A stretch of 64,000 nt of DNA. It comes from Pomphorhynchus laevis. Its lineage: Eukaryota > Acanthocephala > Palaeacanthocephala > Echinorhynchida > Pomphorhynchidae. The DNA lies in assembly GCA_012934845.2 (NCBI GenBank), contig WNNJ02002222.1:62001-126000 (forward strand), in the 5' to 3' direction. Below, one piece after another: positions 13,701 through 26,700 of this stretch. Numbering within the stretch: the first letter of the stretch is position 1; each line of letters opens with the position of its first letter. Both the position numbers and the translations under genes were made by a program. Under the pieces are notes generated by a model. That model saw only the letters and a program-made list of their open reading frames with translations, was not told where the DNA came from and did no database searches.

Positions 13701-14585
13701 AAATATGGATTGCAAGTCTTATACGCCTTTACCACATTTTACCATATGGCCTGTGGCCGCATTTATTATTGTTTTGATATCTGACTCAATCCTGAAGTTG
13801 TTACTGACACTCCGTTTATTATTTTGCAGTTTTGATTTCACTTTTATACCATCATATAAATTTGTCGTTATTCAGAACGAATAACAACAAAGGCGAATCG
13901 TGAATCTAAAAATTCGCAGCCCTTAAATCGAAATCAAAGACAGAGTAAACAGGCAGTTTCAAGTGCGAGAAGTCTCATATTTTCGGTAATACTAAAGAAT
14001 CTATATGTTAACATTATCCGATCAAAATCACAAACATAGAAACAAGCTTCAATCAATATTTCAGGTTATTCCTGTCGACACCAAGAAAATGAAGTGAGTT
14101 TATTACAGCGGTGAGTTTCACCGCTGTCACATTAAAAAGCTGATACGAATATAAAATTTATGTTCTTATAGGCAAAGTCGGTGCACAAGCTAACAATTTC
14201 ACAACAACCGTCAATTGATTGTATAAATTACACCGACTACTATACAAGTCATAATGCACGACTAGCTCCTTTTTCTGGATCATCAACTGTATCGTATTTG
14301 CCATCAGCACATCCTTCGTCGCAAACATCCTCTTTTGACTGCATGTTGCAGTACTCAGATTTAAGAAGCAATCCGTGGAATCGTTCTATGACGGCAACCG
14401 ATTGTGAGAATGATGATGACATTGAAAGTCTTTCATCTTGCAGAACTTATACAATAAGTCGTAATGTATCTGTTAAGGTAATTGATATTATTCTTTCCAC
14501 TAATGATTTCTATCTTGATTAACAGTCTTCTTCAAACGACAATGAATCGCATATATCTACATTTAGTGAAGGCGAAATATTATAA
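7746..14585 (+). CDS. Unrecognised host gene, six exons, about 291 residues
   Basis: Proposed exons are 7746-7880, 7937-8147, 13876-13985, 14040-14093, 14172-14477 and 14526-14585. All joins keep phase and every exon is open through GT..AG sites. I do not recognise the protein. It is hydrophilic, rich in S, N and Q, has no membrane segment after the first 20 residues, has an acidic DCENDDDIESLSS patch near residue 255, and ends FSEGEIL. The start is uncertain: ATG 7746 gives a hydrophobic lead, ATG 7812 (MPSPMDLDTL) is an alternative, and earlier exons may be missing. Intron 3 is 5.7 kb because it holds an RTE LINE. The acceptor of exon 4 (CATAG at 14039) was chosen because the stronger TTTCAG at 14064 breaks the downstream frame. 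An AATAAA lies just after the stop. Confidence 0.65.
8148..9382. other. Intron 3 left part, no feature
   Basis: AT-rich intronic DNA between the donor at 8147 and the RTE insertion. No exon, RNA gene or recognised repeat. Confidence 0.4.
9438..12032 (+). mobile_element. RTE-clade LINE, 5'-truncated, with target-site duplication
   Basis: The copy starts inside the endonuclease domain (SACAPQTG, then GDLNGHVGQ near 9620, then QIDYILVRR) and runs through RT to the RTE C-terminus. Visible RT parts are PIWKKKGN near 10750, FLDLEKAFDRVPHELIW near 10980, GVHQESALSP near 11155, and YVDD near 11255. The tail has RPRGRPKHRWLDGLHTDLK near 11875 and ADPASKRDKG near 11995, typical of nematode RTE elements. 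It is dead: frames shift near 10300 and 11440, and in-frame stops lie near 10636 and 11041. AGATCA(TCA)ACAGACAATTGAG lies at both ends (9417-9438 and 12033-12051) as the target-site duplication; the left copy is itself duplicated at 9383-9405. Confidence 0.9.
12054..13568. other. Intron 3 right part
   Basis: AT-rich intronic DNA. A tandem pair is annotated at 12166-12308. A loose duplication with TTTTGTTGTAACC lies near 13357 and 13518. No exon was recognised. Confidence 0.4.
12166..12308 (+). repeat. Two diverged tandem copies of about 50 bp
   Basis: ATTACATAAATATATT followed by CATATGGATTACTCTAT occurs at about 12169 and again at about 12261. The two are separated by a TGATATGATATT-type stretch. 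No function inferred. Confidence 0.6.
13569..13652 (+). repeat. 80-bp dispersed repeat, copy b
   Basis: Reads CTGAAGATGCTTACAGA, GTTAGCGAAATATC, then TTTGAGCCAGCTCCAATAA. It matches the family described at 1716-1801 and lies in intron 3 of the unrecognised gene. Confidence 0.6.
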
Positions 14586-15060
14586 AGAGAATTGTTCTTA
14601 ATAGGATAATAAAATGTTTTGTTTAATTGACTAAAATTTGATTGTTTTATTTTTTAAAGTATGAAATTTGCAATCGATACTAAGATATAAAAAAAACACA
14701 AAAAATCGATTTATATAGAAAAGTATCTTTATTTGAAAAAAAAACAGTATTTTTAAAACATCAAACAATAACAGTTATGCTTTACAGAGTCCACTCAAAT
14801 GAGTAAATCGTTTATAAGCAGTTGATTAAGTGTTGAGTCCAAATGCTTGTTAATTCCATATGTTCCGTAACTCCTGCTCAATAGTAAATCATTATTACTC
14901 GCACTTAAATGAAGAAAAATACAGTTTTTTTAAAATTGTACGTGATTATATAAACTAGTTCAAAATGAAAAAACTAGTAAATATAAACTAGTTCAAAATG
15001 TTTTGTTGTTACAAAACAACAAAACATTTTGAAATTAAAATACAGCAAATTAAAATTGTA

Positions 15061-15144
15061 ATTTTTTGAAGATGCTAACAGAGATTAGTCAAATATCAAG
15101 TAAAATTTTTATCCTTTCTTTGATCCAGCTTCAATAATTCTTTA
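15061..15144 (+). repeat. 80-bp dispersed repeat, copy c
   Basis: TTGAAGATGCTAACAGAG, then ATTAGTCAAATATC, then TTTGATCCAGCTTCAATAA. It keeps a 5-bp stem across the AGAG loop with a G-U pair. Confidence 0.55.
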
Positions 15145-15884
15145 ATGCATTCATCATGTCATCACGTAAACAACAAATCAATTTGAAAATATCGATTCTA
15201 TTAAATCTTTTCGTATTCTGATAAATATTTTTCTAATACGATGTTTTGGAATACTGGTCTTTAATAATACTGCTATTAATTTTAATATTAAAAAGAATCA
15301 TTAAAATTGTAATTATTTTTATTTTGAACCGGCTTCAATAATTCTTTAATGCATTCTTTAAATGTAAAGAATAATTAAGATATAATTATAATAATGAAGA
15401 TGTAATATTTATCTTCAGAAAATCAATTCAGGAAATTGAAATTGTAATTTTCTGAAGATGCTTACAGAGGTTATTTGTTTAATAACAAATAACCTCTGTT
15501 ATCAAGTATTTGTTTAATATTTTTATATTGAATTATATTAGATCATTATAAATATTCAATGTACGTAATGATTTTTTTATTTAAAAATTCAAAAGAAAAC
15601 TCAACAATAAAAGAAAAATAATATTTTTCGAAATTAATAGAATATATTTTTGATATATTCGTATTAATTAATTTTGAATAAAGTTGTTTGTTCTATTTAT
15701 CTCAAATAATGGGCTTGTGTCTAATAGCTCACTATCTTGTTTGATCGTTTTAGTCTAAAAAACGTCACGAAGCGCTCTTCGATACCAATTTAATCTTATT
15801 CATCTAATTTTTAATATTTTAATTTTTTTGTTTAAAAATATAAATTTACCATTTTAAATTAAAGTTTTTGTTTAATATTTTTAT

Positions 15885-15970
15885 ATTGAATTATTGGAGC
15901 TAGATCAAAAAAGGACAAACTTTTATTTAATATTTCGCTAACATCTGTTAGCATCTTCAGAAAATTACTA
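15885..15970 (-). repeat. 80-bp dispersed repeat, copy f, reverse
   Basis: Read on the minus strand: CTGAAGATGCTAACAGATG, then TTAGCGAAATATT, then TTTTTTGATCTAGCTCCAATA. It has the cleanest hairpin of the family (GCTAAC/GTTAGC with loop AGAT). Confidence 0.6.
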
Positions 15971-16379
15971 ATTTTTTGATCGTTTTAGTCCAAAAAACGT
16001 CATTAAGCGCATATTATTAAAATATCAAATAAAATTTTCCCATGTTTTTGATACAGCTTCAATAATTTTTTAAATTTTCTATATTTATACAGAACGAATA
16101 CATATGTTTTTTCCTTAAAAACCTATAACTTCTGTCAGAAATACTGAAACTCTGTATTTCTGATACGACATTATTTATTTTTCAGCTAATTTTCAAATTT
16201 GATGAATTTTGACATAATCAACTATTGACATATTTGATGATCGTATAAAATACGTACACTCAATTATCTGATTTGTTCTATTGATAAGTTATTATTGACA
16301 TGTGAACTTTGTAGATTTATAATCAACAAAATATTATAATCAACAAATATTAAATCAACGCAATAATATAAAAAATAAA

Positions 16380-16590
16380 TGTAAACTCTTAAGCAAAAAA
16401 TCTTATGGATAATAAACAATATGATTTGTATTAGAATAAAATGTACTAAAAAATCAAATTTAATCAGAGGAAATACGTCATCAGCACGTGTTTGTCCCAG
16501 TGCTATGTTGGGTCGAGGAATAGGGACCGAAATATGATAACATAGCAGTTCCTTCGGATGACCTCTAATCCTTATTCTAGTGAGCTTTAT
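16380..16590 (+). mobile_element. Penelope-like 3' tail, solo copy
   Basis: Begins with remains of the PLE C-terminal coding end (AATATAAAAAATAAATGTAAAC, compare 38928). It then holds the tail module: hairpin 1 at 16471-16493, GTCCC near 16494, GGGACCGAAAT near 16524, and TTCCT near 16550. It is the copy with the most informative compensatory change. Confidence 0.7.
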
Positions 16591-16914
16591 TTGTCGACCA
16601 AAAAAATTTGGGTCGACAAATTTGTATTTTTTATTTTTATTTGTGATAAAGCTTTATGAGTCAACCTTCCTTTCCTGAAATCGTATTGCTCATTAGCTAA
16701 TGTTCGTCATTTTACAAAACATTCAATTGGCTTTGAAATAAACCGACTAAACTACTTGAATACATGATTTAGCAGATATATTCCGTTATATTAAAGTCTG
16801 ATGTTATCCCCTTGCTTTTATATAGTACTTTACAGACTGAGGTGCGTCAAGACTCGAGTATTCTTTCATTACGTATTATGCTGTAAATAGTTGATATTGA
16901 TCCATTATTGATAA

Positions 16915-16998
16915 AGAATTATTGGAGCTGGATCAAAAATGGGAAATTTTTATTTGATATTTTGCTAACTACTTCTGTTAGCGTCTTCAGAAAATTAA
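16915..16998 (-). repeat. 80-bp dispersed repeat, copy h, reverse
   Basis: Minus strand: CTGAAGACGCTAACAGAAG, then GTTAGCAAAATATC, then TTTGATCCAGCTCCAATAA. It keeps the 6-bp GCTAAC/GTTAGC stem with a longer loop. Confidence 0.6.
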
Positions 16999-17710
16999 AG
17001 TAATTTTCTTTATATATAATTTTCTTTCTTCCATAACTCTTTATCAATAATGAAAAAAATAATATCAAAAAAATCATTTAAAACTAATTATTAAATGCTG
17101 CATTAAAGTTTAAATTTGAACATGAAATATATAACTCGCATTCGTTGATGTCTATATTTAACTAAGCGAAAAATATTCCTACACTTTAATGTCAAATGAA
17201 TATTGATAATGAAGGTGTATCATATCTGACTGTCAACAGTATATCATTAGCACGTATTATATTTTGTAAATCCGCGACATAAAATGTTGACGCACGATTG
17301 CACGATGGGAAGGATACTTTTAGCTCATTGTCGCATCATTCAGTGAATGACAAACTGTGGCGTATTAACAAAAAAATAAATTTTATTTTACACAATTTGG
17401 ATTCTTTGATGAACGTACACGGTATAAATAAGATCATTTTCGAGGATAATAAGACCGTAGTAACTATACGTCATCAGTAACTATACGACTATATATAACT
17501 ATATATTTCTGCTGCATATATATACAGCAAAAATATTTCTCGGTTGGTAAATATCAAACAACAACCAGAAAAATATTCGTCAAGTTTCATTTTTACATAA
17601 TTAAAAGGATCTGATAGTATTTTTTCGGTACAGACATTATTATAGGTATTTATCTAGAAACACATACAAATGTTCAAACTGTTTAGAAAAATATAAAAAT
17701 TAACCAAAAA

Positions 17711-20700
17711 TTAAATGCCAGAAGCGTACCTTAGATTTTGAGGCTGTTGTTGCTGTTTCGTCAAGCTACAGTTGAATTCCGCAGAATCGCTGCGATCAGT
17801 AGCGGTACATTTGATTGAATCGATTCTCCGAGAAATTGAACACATGCCATGATCTGTTGCACATGTATTGTTAAATGGAGAGACAGCACCATCTTGCCGA
17901 GTACAAGATACTCGCATATTATTTGTTTGTAGTTGCGGGTCGTATAATTCTACAATCTCTGACGGTGACCGATTTATCGGACATCGATTCGTGTTTATCA
18001 TATTTAGGGAAGGAATTATTGAATTTGAGAAAACTGTCATCATCAACGACGGTCCTTTCAGATTATGATTTTGAGTATGCCGGTTAGGATGATAATGCAA
18101 TTCATGTTGCTGATGCATGCATTTGCTCTCATGCAGTTGCGAAGAATTATGTGATATTAAATTAATAAGCTGATTTTTTAGTGTTTCGCTGCCACTAAAA
18201 TTGATCAGGAATAATAAGTAACCACCGTCATTAGCAACGGTATATTTTATTAAGGAATATAGCTGGTGTTGAAGAGGTTGTTGTACTACGTCGGCTTTGG
18301 ATTGTAAGAAAGATTTGGTATGAGTTGTTATTGTACCAGCTTGCTGCTGTTCTTTTTGCTGAATGAAATTGGAATTATAATGTGATATGTACAGTGCCAC
18401 AGGAAAATTTGTCATCATTTGTTTATGCTGTTCAAGATTAATATGAGGGGGCAAGCGGGGTAAATGTAGCGTATACATTTGTTGATAAGGAATTCGTGCT
18501 GATTGATGATGCTGTAGATACTGTTGCGGATTTATACCACCAATCGTGAACAACTGAACAACCTTAAGAACGTCAGGAGCGATCAATGTGTGATGTTGCT
18601 GAGAATATTCTAAAGATGCTAACGAGGCGGAGGTAGACGTCTGAGTTTGCTGCATGCGAAGAACATTCTGATTGTTTAGATATGAACCAGACAGATGTTG
18701 TTGTAATGGTTCTTGTGCTGCAGTAACTCTAACAGCTTGTAACATTTGGCTATGATACGGAATTGCTTGTATCCCAACAGCAGGTAATATTTTGTTCGTC
18801 GGTTGTTGAATAATTCCCGGTAAATTACAGGCAACGAAGCGGGTACTATCGATTTTTGAATGCTGAACCATTGAAAGTTGTGGTGATGTTGACATAGCAG
18901 ATTGTTGTTGCATTAATGATATTATTGGCAAGCATATAATCCCACCTAGTTGTGACGGCTGCGGTTTTAATTGATTAGATACCGAAGTTTGAAAACGTTT
19001 GGACTCGTCATATTGAAGATGAGGCGGTAGTTGTACGGTTCTTTGCTGTTGAGTTGCCTCAGGACAGTACATTCTGGGCGTTTGTATAAAATATTGAGCA
19101 CGCTGCTGTTGATTAATGCTTTCAAATGATCGTTGATTCATTGTTGATGCTTTTAAAAACAGATAATAATTAGGAATCAATATTAAATTATTAGGTTTTA
19201 ATTCCTACTTAGGTAATGAGCTGTATATAACACTTACCCGCGAATCCGGAACAGTATTCGTTCCCATCAGACATTACATTTGATTCAACAATAGACATTA
19301 TTCCATTCGCTGGAATTGATTCAACTGTACACCGGTTTTGCTGCTGAGCCGAGGCTTCAGATACTAGTGACGAATGACCAACGTCATGTGAGCCAGTGGA
19401 TTTCGAAACTTAAACATAATGTATATGATCATACACAATGTATATAATTATATTATATTATCTAGTAATATTCAATATTAATATTAAGACATTGATTTTG
19501 TACATATAATGTAGGTATTTACATAGGTATTTTTCCTACATAATGATTTAATCGATATGAAACCACTTTGCAGAAACTTCTCGCCATTTCGCTTGCATTG
19601 TTGGACGCTTTTCATCTATACATACAAACTTATCCATATCTTTAATAGTGAGATACGTAATCGTGGTATAGAATAGCATAAGGTACAGCTAGATTCCATC
19701 AAAAACAAAGTTTACATGGCAATAATAAGATAGCGTTCTAATAATCGTTTTGATAGATGATAATTCAATGTTCATATCTAGATATATACCTTTGTTATCA
19801 TCAATATTAGTTATATTTAGAATATGGCTATATTAATATTAAGATACATCAATATTATGAAAGGCATTTCTATATTATAGAAATGCATATCCGTCGATGA
19901 CCCTACAATTTTAGTTTATGTTTTGACGATAGAGATACCGGTGCCAATAACATTAAATAATTGAGTAAGGAGCATCGATATTTAGAAGAGCGAAAATAAT
20001 TTTCCAGGAGAAAATTAAATATTTGAATTTACTAACTTTATGATATAAATTAATAATCGTTTTAATAGATATTAATTCAATGTTCATATTCTAATAAATA
20101 GCGCTTTAAAAAATTTTGAAATACATTAAGCGAACAAGTATTCAAAATAAAAAATACGATTTTAGTAAGCTTTATACAAAATTAAGTCTAACGTATCTTG
20201 GTTTTATTAGACATGCTTATCTAATTTAAAAGTAAAATGTCAAACGGCTCATATGATGTTTATAAAAAGAGTGATTGCCTGCAGTTAAATGATTGTTTTG
20301 CATTCCTGGACTTTAAGTGAAGAAATTTTGCTTTTACAAATAACTCTCCAAGTTTATCTTTTCTTTAAAATTATTTAGAAGATAAGCACTTTCTTATTTC
20401 GCTTACTTTTTTGATTTACCTGTTCAAAGAACCAGTTAAAATCAAAGTTTTCAAAACGGTTGTAGCATTTACACTTTGAATACTAAAAGCGTCAAATTGA
20501 TCAACTATAATGGAGATAAATGTCGTGATTTAATTAAATAGTGCAGATAAAATAAATTTGGATTCTAATGGACTATGTGTGTATATTTCAAGAAATTTGA
20601 AATACAGTTCAAGAAGTTAGATATGTAGTTTATTTTCGCTTGAATATATAGTTTATTATATGATAGTATTGGTATTGCAATATACATAATATCTGTATTT

Positions 20701-23700
20701 ATGACAAAGGTAATATTACACGAAAAACAAATTTACATGTCAATAATAAGATATCGTTCTAATAATCGTTTTAATAGATGATAATTCAATGTTCAGATTT
20801 TAATCAATACCGATAATGATAACAATAATGATAATAATGATAATGATAATAATGATAATAATGATAATGCTCATATTTTAATCAATACCGTTTTGTCATC
20901 AATATTAGTTTTATTAAAAATTAGACAATCTGGATTATTTTTAAAAGTGACGCGGTGGCTGAAAGTCGTGAATCAAAGTCCAGTCTACCAAGCAACACCG
21001 TTTTGTATAAATGCCGTATTTTGTGAGAAATCCTGGACTGTTGTTTATATATTTATATATTTAATATATTATATTAAATATATTTATATTTATATATTTA
21101 TTTAGGCAAATAAATATAGATGAATAAATTCCCTCCAAAGGGAGGGAATAATAGTTTAATTATAGCTGACTTATTTATGGTTTCCTATTCATAAAATATA
21201 AATAAAATAATGAAAAATAAATAATGAAATATATGAAAATTATGAAAATTATTTCCATTATCTTTTAAATAATGAAATTTTAAGAATTGCCATAATTTCA
21301 ATGAGAGGTAATAGTAGGCCAATTATAGATTACTTATTTTTAAGCTTTATAGAATGTGAATTTGTTCATAACTGTGTAAAAACTAAATCTAAACAATATA
21401 AATATATGAAATATATGTTATTTATAAAATATATGAAATATAAATATATGGATAAAATCGAATTAATAATTTTGATAAATCAAAATTATTTAAAAGTAGG
21501 GATATCTATATTTAGACAAAAGGTGTTTCAATAGGAGGTAATAGTAGCCCAATTAAAGCTGACTTATTTTTAAGCTTTATAGAATATGAATTTGTTCATA
21601 ACTGTGTAACTTCGATACATTGATGATATATGTGTATTTAACTCTAATAATTTTCATTTAATAAGCGAACTAATTTATCCAGGTAGTAATATTTTAAATA
21701 AAATATATTGGGTAGAGGAGTTAGGGGCCGAAACCTGATACATTGATGATATATGTGTATTTAATTCAAGCAATTTTTATTCAATAAGAGAACAAATTTA
21801 TCCAATAGCCTTATTCGTAATGAAACTAATATTGATGATAATGAAGGTATATATCTAGTAAAATAAAAAAATCCAATAAAACCTAGGTTCATATGTTGTG
21901 CGTTTAAATATACAATAAAACCTCTTTCGGTATTTATGAATAAAATACTTAAAGTAATTAAAGCAACTTCAAAAAATATTGTAAGGTAATCGAAATTAAT
22001 ACTGGTATAAAACATTATTTTAGTATGAATTCTACAAAAGAATTGTTAGAACAGACAAAAGGAATAAATTGTCAAAATATAAATACATACGATTTTAGTA
22101 CGCTTTATACAAATCTAGATTTAGTAGATATTAAATAAGCGTTAGTAAAATTAATTAATCTTATATTCGGAAAAAGATATACATATATATGTTATAATAA
22201 CTATAACGCCTATCTAACAAAAATTAAACCATCAAGTAAATATAAATATATGGATAAAATTGAATTAATAGAATCCTTAAATATTTTGATAAATCAAAAT
22301 TATTTAAAAGTAGGGACATCTATATTTAGGCAAGTAAAATGTGTTCCAATGGGAGGTAATAGTAGCCCAATTATAGCTGACTTATTATTAAGCTTTATAC
22401 AATATGAATTTGTTCATAACTGTGTAAAAACTAAATCTAAACTATATAAATATATGAAATATATGTTTCGATTCATTGATGATATATGTGTATTAAATTT
22501 TAATAATTTTTATTCAATAAGCGAACAAATGAACAATTAAATAAACGCTCTGAACAATTGTTAGAGGAATAAATAGAAAATTAAATAGAAAAATAACACT
22601 TGAAAATGACTATTGCGAAAATTTGTGAACAATAATTTTATTAACAAATATTAAATAATAGTAATGAAGAGTGGTCCCGCTTCATCATCGGGTGCCCCAA
22701 CGTCTTTCGACAACGCGATCTTGTGGCTTTGACGTGTGCTTACAGAGAAGTCAATAGAGAGTGCATGCTCGAGGTTTGAACCCCGTACATAGAGTTTGCA
22801 ATGCACACGCCTCCACCATTCGGCCACGCTGGGATATAGTAATAATGTTGTTAAATATTATTACTATTAAATAATAGTAATAATATTAAACAACATCGAG
22901 AGTAATTCTATTACTCTCGATGTTTAAACGCTCTGAACAATTGAATAGAACATCGAACGTATCATTGTTCATATTGTTCAAACAATAAATCTAAATTATA
23001 TAAAGATATGAATATATAATATATTTTATATTATATTATATATTTATATATTATATAAAGATTCGATATATTGATGATATATATATTTAATGTGTTTTTA
23101 ATATTGTTTTTTCGATTAGATAGTTTTTAATGATCGAATAATAAAATATTTCCCTTAAAATTAGATTAAAATTCTAATATTTTAATTTCCAAGATATGAA
23201 ATATCTGTTTCGATATATACATAGTATATATCAATCAATCAAGAAGCCTTTATTTGTATCACAAAATAATAGTAACAATCTAGTGGCAACTATATTATCC
23301 ACTCAAATGAAAGCAGCATAGTTATTAAAAGACAATCATGAAAAGGAAATTTTTAAGTTTTGTAAGTATGATAGAGCTTGAAATAAGAAACTTCGTCTTA
23401 AGTGCTCAGTTGCTGTGCGCTCTATTTTGTAGATTGGATGTTTACGTAATTCATATCTACGATTGACATTAAGTACACAATGGGTAGAATCAGAAAGAAG
23501 TACATGGAATAAGGGATGTTTTGCTATTGTCGATATGATATTTTTAAGAAAAAGTTCAAGTGAAACCAGTTCTTTTCCACATATACGTTGTCCGCGCGTG
23601 TGAATGGACATTTTTTTAAATATATGACGGCATATTAGCAAAAGTCGCATATCTGTATATAATAAAAACTACAGACAGAAAGTACCTTCAGCGAAGCCAA

Positions 23701-26700
23701 AATTAAAACACTGATACTTCAATGAATTCAGATGGAAAGAAAGTATTTTCTAACTTTAAATCGACGTTACAAGACTTTCAGGTAAGTGATGTTTCGGTTA
23801 ACATAAATTCTGACTTGGGGGAACTCCCCCCGTTACAAAAACAAAACAATTTGGCGATTATTATGGCCACCAAGCCCACCGAAAGGCATTTGTTATTCAA
23901 TGTTTTTCTACGAAAGTTTGTACAAGACTACCCAAACAGGGTAGTCTTCAATAATATCAAGATAATATCAAATTCATTAAGAATTTCGTTCGCTACACAC
24001 GATCTGATGGTAGCTTATAAATCCTACTTCGACAAACATCTGTCCCAATTGGGAACATTAGAGCTAAAGCCTATCCAGGCTACATTAAAAGTCACTAATT
24101 TTCCTCAGTTTTTGGATGCTAAAGACACTGAGATTCTCAAAAAACAATATAAACTCGGCTCAATTCGGACTTTAAATTCCAAATCCGGGGACGCTCTCCC
24201 AGTGGCGTTCGTCACCTGCGATGTTGATAACGCACACACCTTGTGCACAAATTCAGTTAATCCCTTTATAGGATATAATTTAAAGTTCTCAATCATAGAA
24301 ACAAACAACTTGACGTTTCCTCATTGTAATCATTGTCATAGGTGGGGGCATTGGGCCTCCACTTGTAAAGAATTAAAAATATGCGGCGTCTGCACGAACG
24401 CTCTTTGCCCCTCCTTGTCGAGTGGTGACAGATGCGATGCCAATCCGGTCTGTTGTAACTGTGCCGGAAATCACCCGGCGTGGTCCCACCGTTGCCGATC
24501 CTTTAAAGAATATCGAAATAAGTATATGCCAGTTGCTTCTTCCCCTAACAAAAGCTATGCCAAAGTCACGACCGATAGTTCCTCCGATTCAGTTTCCAAC
24601 AAAGATTTACTATACTTATTGGATAACACAAAAAAGACGATTTTAGCACAAATCCAGCAAATGCTGGCCCCCCTTCTAGGGGCCCTCCTTTCGGCGCCGC
24701 CAGTACCGTCCGAAGTTGCTATTCCTAAATCAAAGAAAAGGGGCGCGTCCGCCCGGACCGTCCCCCCAATAAAAATTGGAAAGCTCCTGAATTTGGCCTT
24801 GGGAAATGAAGATATTGCTCTAGGGGTTGCGACCCTGGATGGAGCTAGTGGTGGGAAGGGCAACCTTCCCGCACCTAGCTCTGTCTAGGATAGCTTCCCC
24901 CGTCCATCTTATCTAACACAATGGTGAGTAAACCCGAGCCTTTTTCACTGAATATCATTCAGTGGAATTCGGGAGGTGCTTCTGCCCTTAGACTTCTATC
25001 TGGTAGAGACGCAGATGTTATAGTCCTTCAGGAGACGCGGTCTATCCGTCTCCCCCAGGACCTTACTCGATTTATCCCAAAGCATATATGTTCCCACTAT
25101 ACTCCGTATATAACCCCACCTCACTCCTCTTCGTCTCAAGGACTCTTGACCTTAGTTAAATCCTCATTAAGATCCTCCCTCCTATTAAACTTTACTTGTC
25201 CAGCCATGTCTTGTTTAGTAGTTTCACTTAGTAAGAACGGTAAACGCCTCAGTCTAGCCAATGTCTACATCCGTCCAGGGGAAATTCACAAGAACCGTGA
25301 ACTCCTGGATAGTATTATTGACAGCGGTTATGACATGATACTTGGGGATTTTAACGACAGAACTGGTCGTTGGATCAATGCAGCATTTCGCAGAGCTAGG
25401 AATGGTTATCTTATTCACAAACCACCATCCCCTACCTTTCATTGCACATCAACAAATTCAATCCTCGACATTTTACTGCTTCACTCGAGGTGGCTGTTAA
25501 AACCCCTCTGCACGGAGCAGTCGCGCCAGCAATTGTCCACCTCTCATGACCTCATTCGTTGGAGGATAGAGGAGGATACGTTGCTGAGAAGGAGGTTTCA
25601 CTTTGATCCGATCAGAGTGGCCTTCTTTCAGGCGGCAATCCGACTCTTCCCCAGAATAGGAAATGAGAGTTTAACCGAATTCAATACCTACCTCTCTTCG
25701 CAAGCTACAGCGATTCTATCGACTACCTATAAAGGTCGTATATACAATCCCACTCCGACGAAACTCAAGGTCCTAGCAAAATTACTGAACCTCCCCAATC
25801 TCTCTGCTTCCGCCAAACAGGCCCTCTCGAATGAATACTGGAGCACTAGATACAGGTTCCAGCTGAGTAGGGATAGGACGAGTATCGCTCGTCTTAATCC
25901 TTCTCAGTCTTCCTTTTGGAAGACTTTCAAGAAGGAGAAGTTTGTTTGCTGGAAGGATAGAGCATTGAGTTGGATAGGGAATGTAGGCCTTGAAAAAGTT
26001 TTGGAGGAGTCACTAGCCCTACACAACTATGGAGCCACTCAATCACCTCAACCAATCCCGCCTTGGTGTAACTTCAGGAGTAGAGATATATCTGTTACGG
26101 ATATTCTTAACTCCTGGGGTCCACTCCCGGGCACCTCCAAATCCTTCGCTCCACTTTCTTCTCGTGTTTGTCAGCTTTTGACAGCTGATCAGAGAAGAGA
26201 GGTGGCCGTCTCAATGCTTTTAGCATCCCCATCCGATGTAGCAGGCATCAATAATAGTAAGCGAGTTTTTCTTCCTAAGAAAAAATCCTGCTCATGCCCT
26301 AAAGATCTGCGACCCATTTCGATTCAAAATGCCCTCATATCGATTTACGAAAAAGCGCTTGCGCGTAAAATCCGCGACCATTTAAGTAGGCGTAATTTGA
26401 TCCCTCCAAGCTTTCATGGGTTCGTCAAAGGTCGCTCGGTCCATTCAGCAGTTGGTGAGGTGGAGCAGTTTTGTCGGGATAATAGCCATCGTCTAGTTGT
26501 GGCTGTTTTCCTTGACTTTTCTGCTGCATTTGACCGTATCTCCATTCCTTTTGTGATCTTTTCTCTCAGGTCCCTCGGGTTGCCTGCGAGAATTGTGAAC
26601 AGGGTGGAGATCCTGCTGTATACCAAGCGATTTTACTATGAAGACGACCCTGATGCACGTCAGTTCTACCCTATTACTGGTGTACCTCAAGGATCCCCAC

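Larger units (their letters stand above)
14586..17710. other. Convergent intergenic region with clustered short repeats
   Basis: Lies between the 3' ends of two convergent host genes. It holds at least four copies of the 80-bp repeat plus partial ones and one PLE tail at 16380-16590. A 15-bp-arm palindrome sits at 15470-15505. A PLE-like terminal motif ACTCAATTATCTGATTTG sits near 16257. No exon was recognised; the 60-codon frame at 17298 has no supporting feature. Confidence 0.5.

Noticed and set aside
7746-14585. Assigning the unrecognised gene to a centrosomal protein from its SEGE-type C-terminus.
   Set aside because: The match is a few acidic residues only, which is too weak to name a family.
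17298-17480. 60-codon plus-strand frame as an exon.
   Set aside because: No splice signals in phase, no recognisable domain, and it lies in repeat-rich intergenic DNA.
22720-22838. Functional tRNA gene on the minus strand.
   Set aside because: A- and B-box-like sequences are present, but acceptor and anticodon stems do not pair properly.
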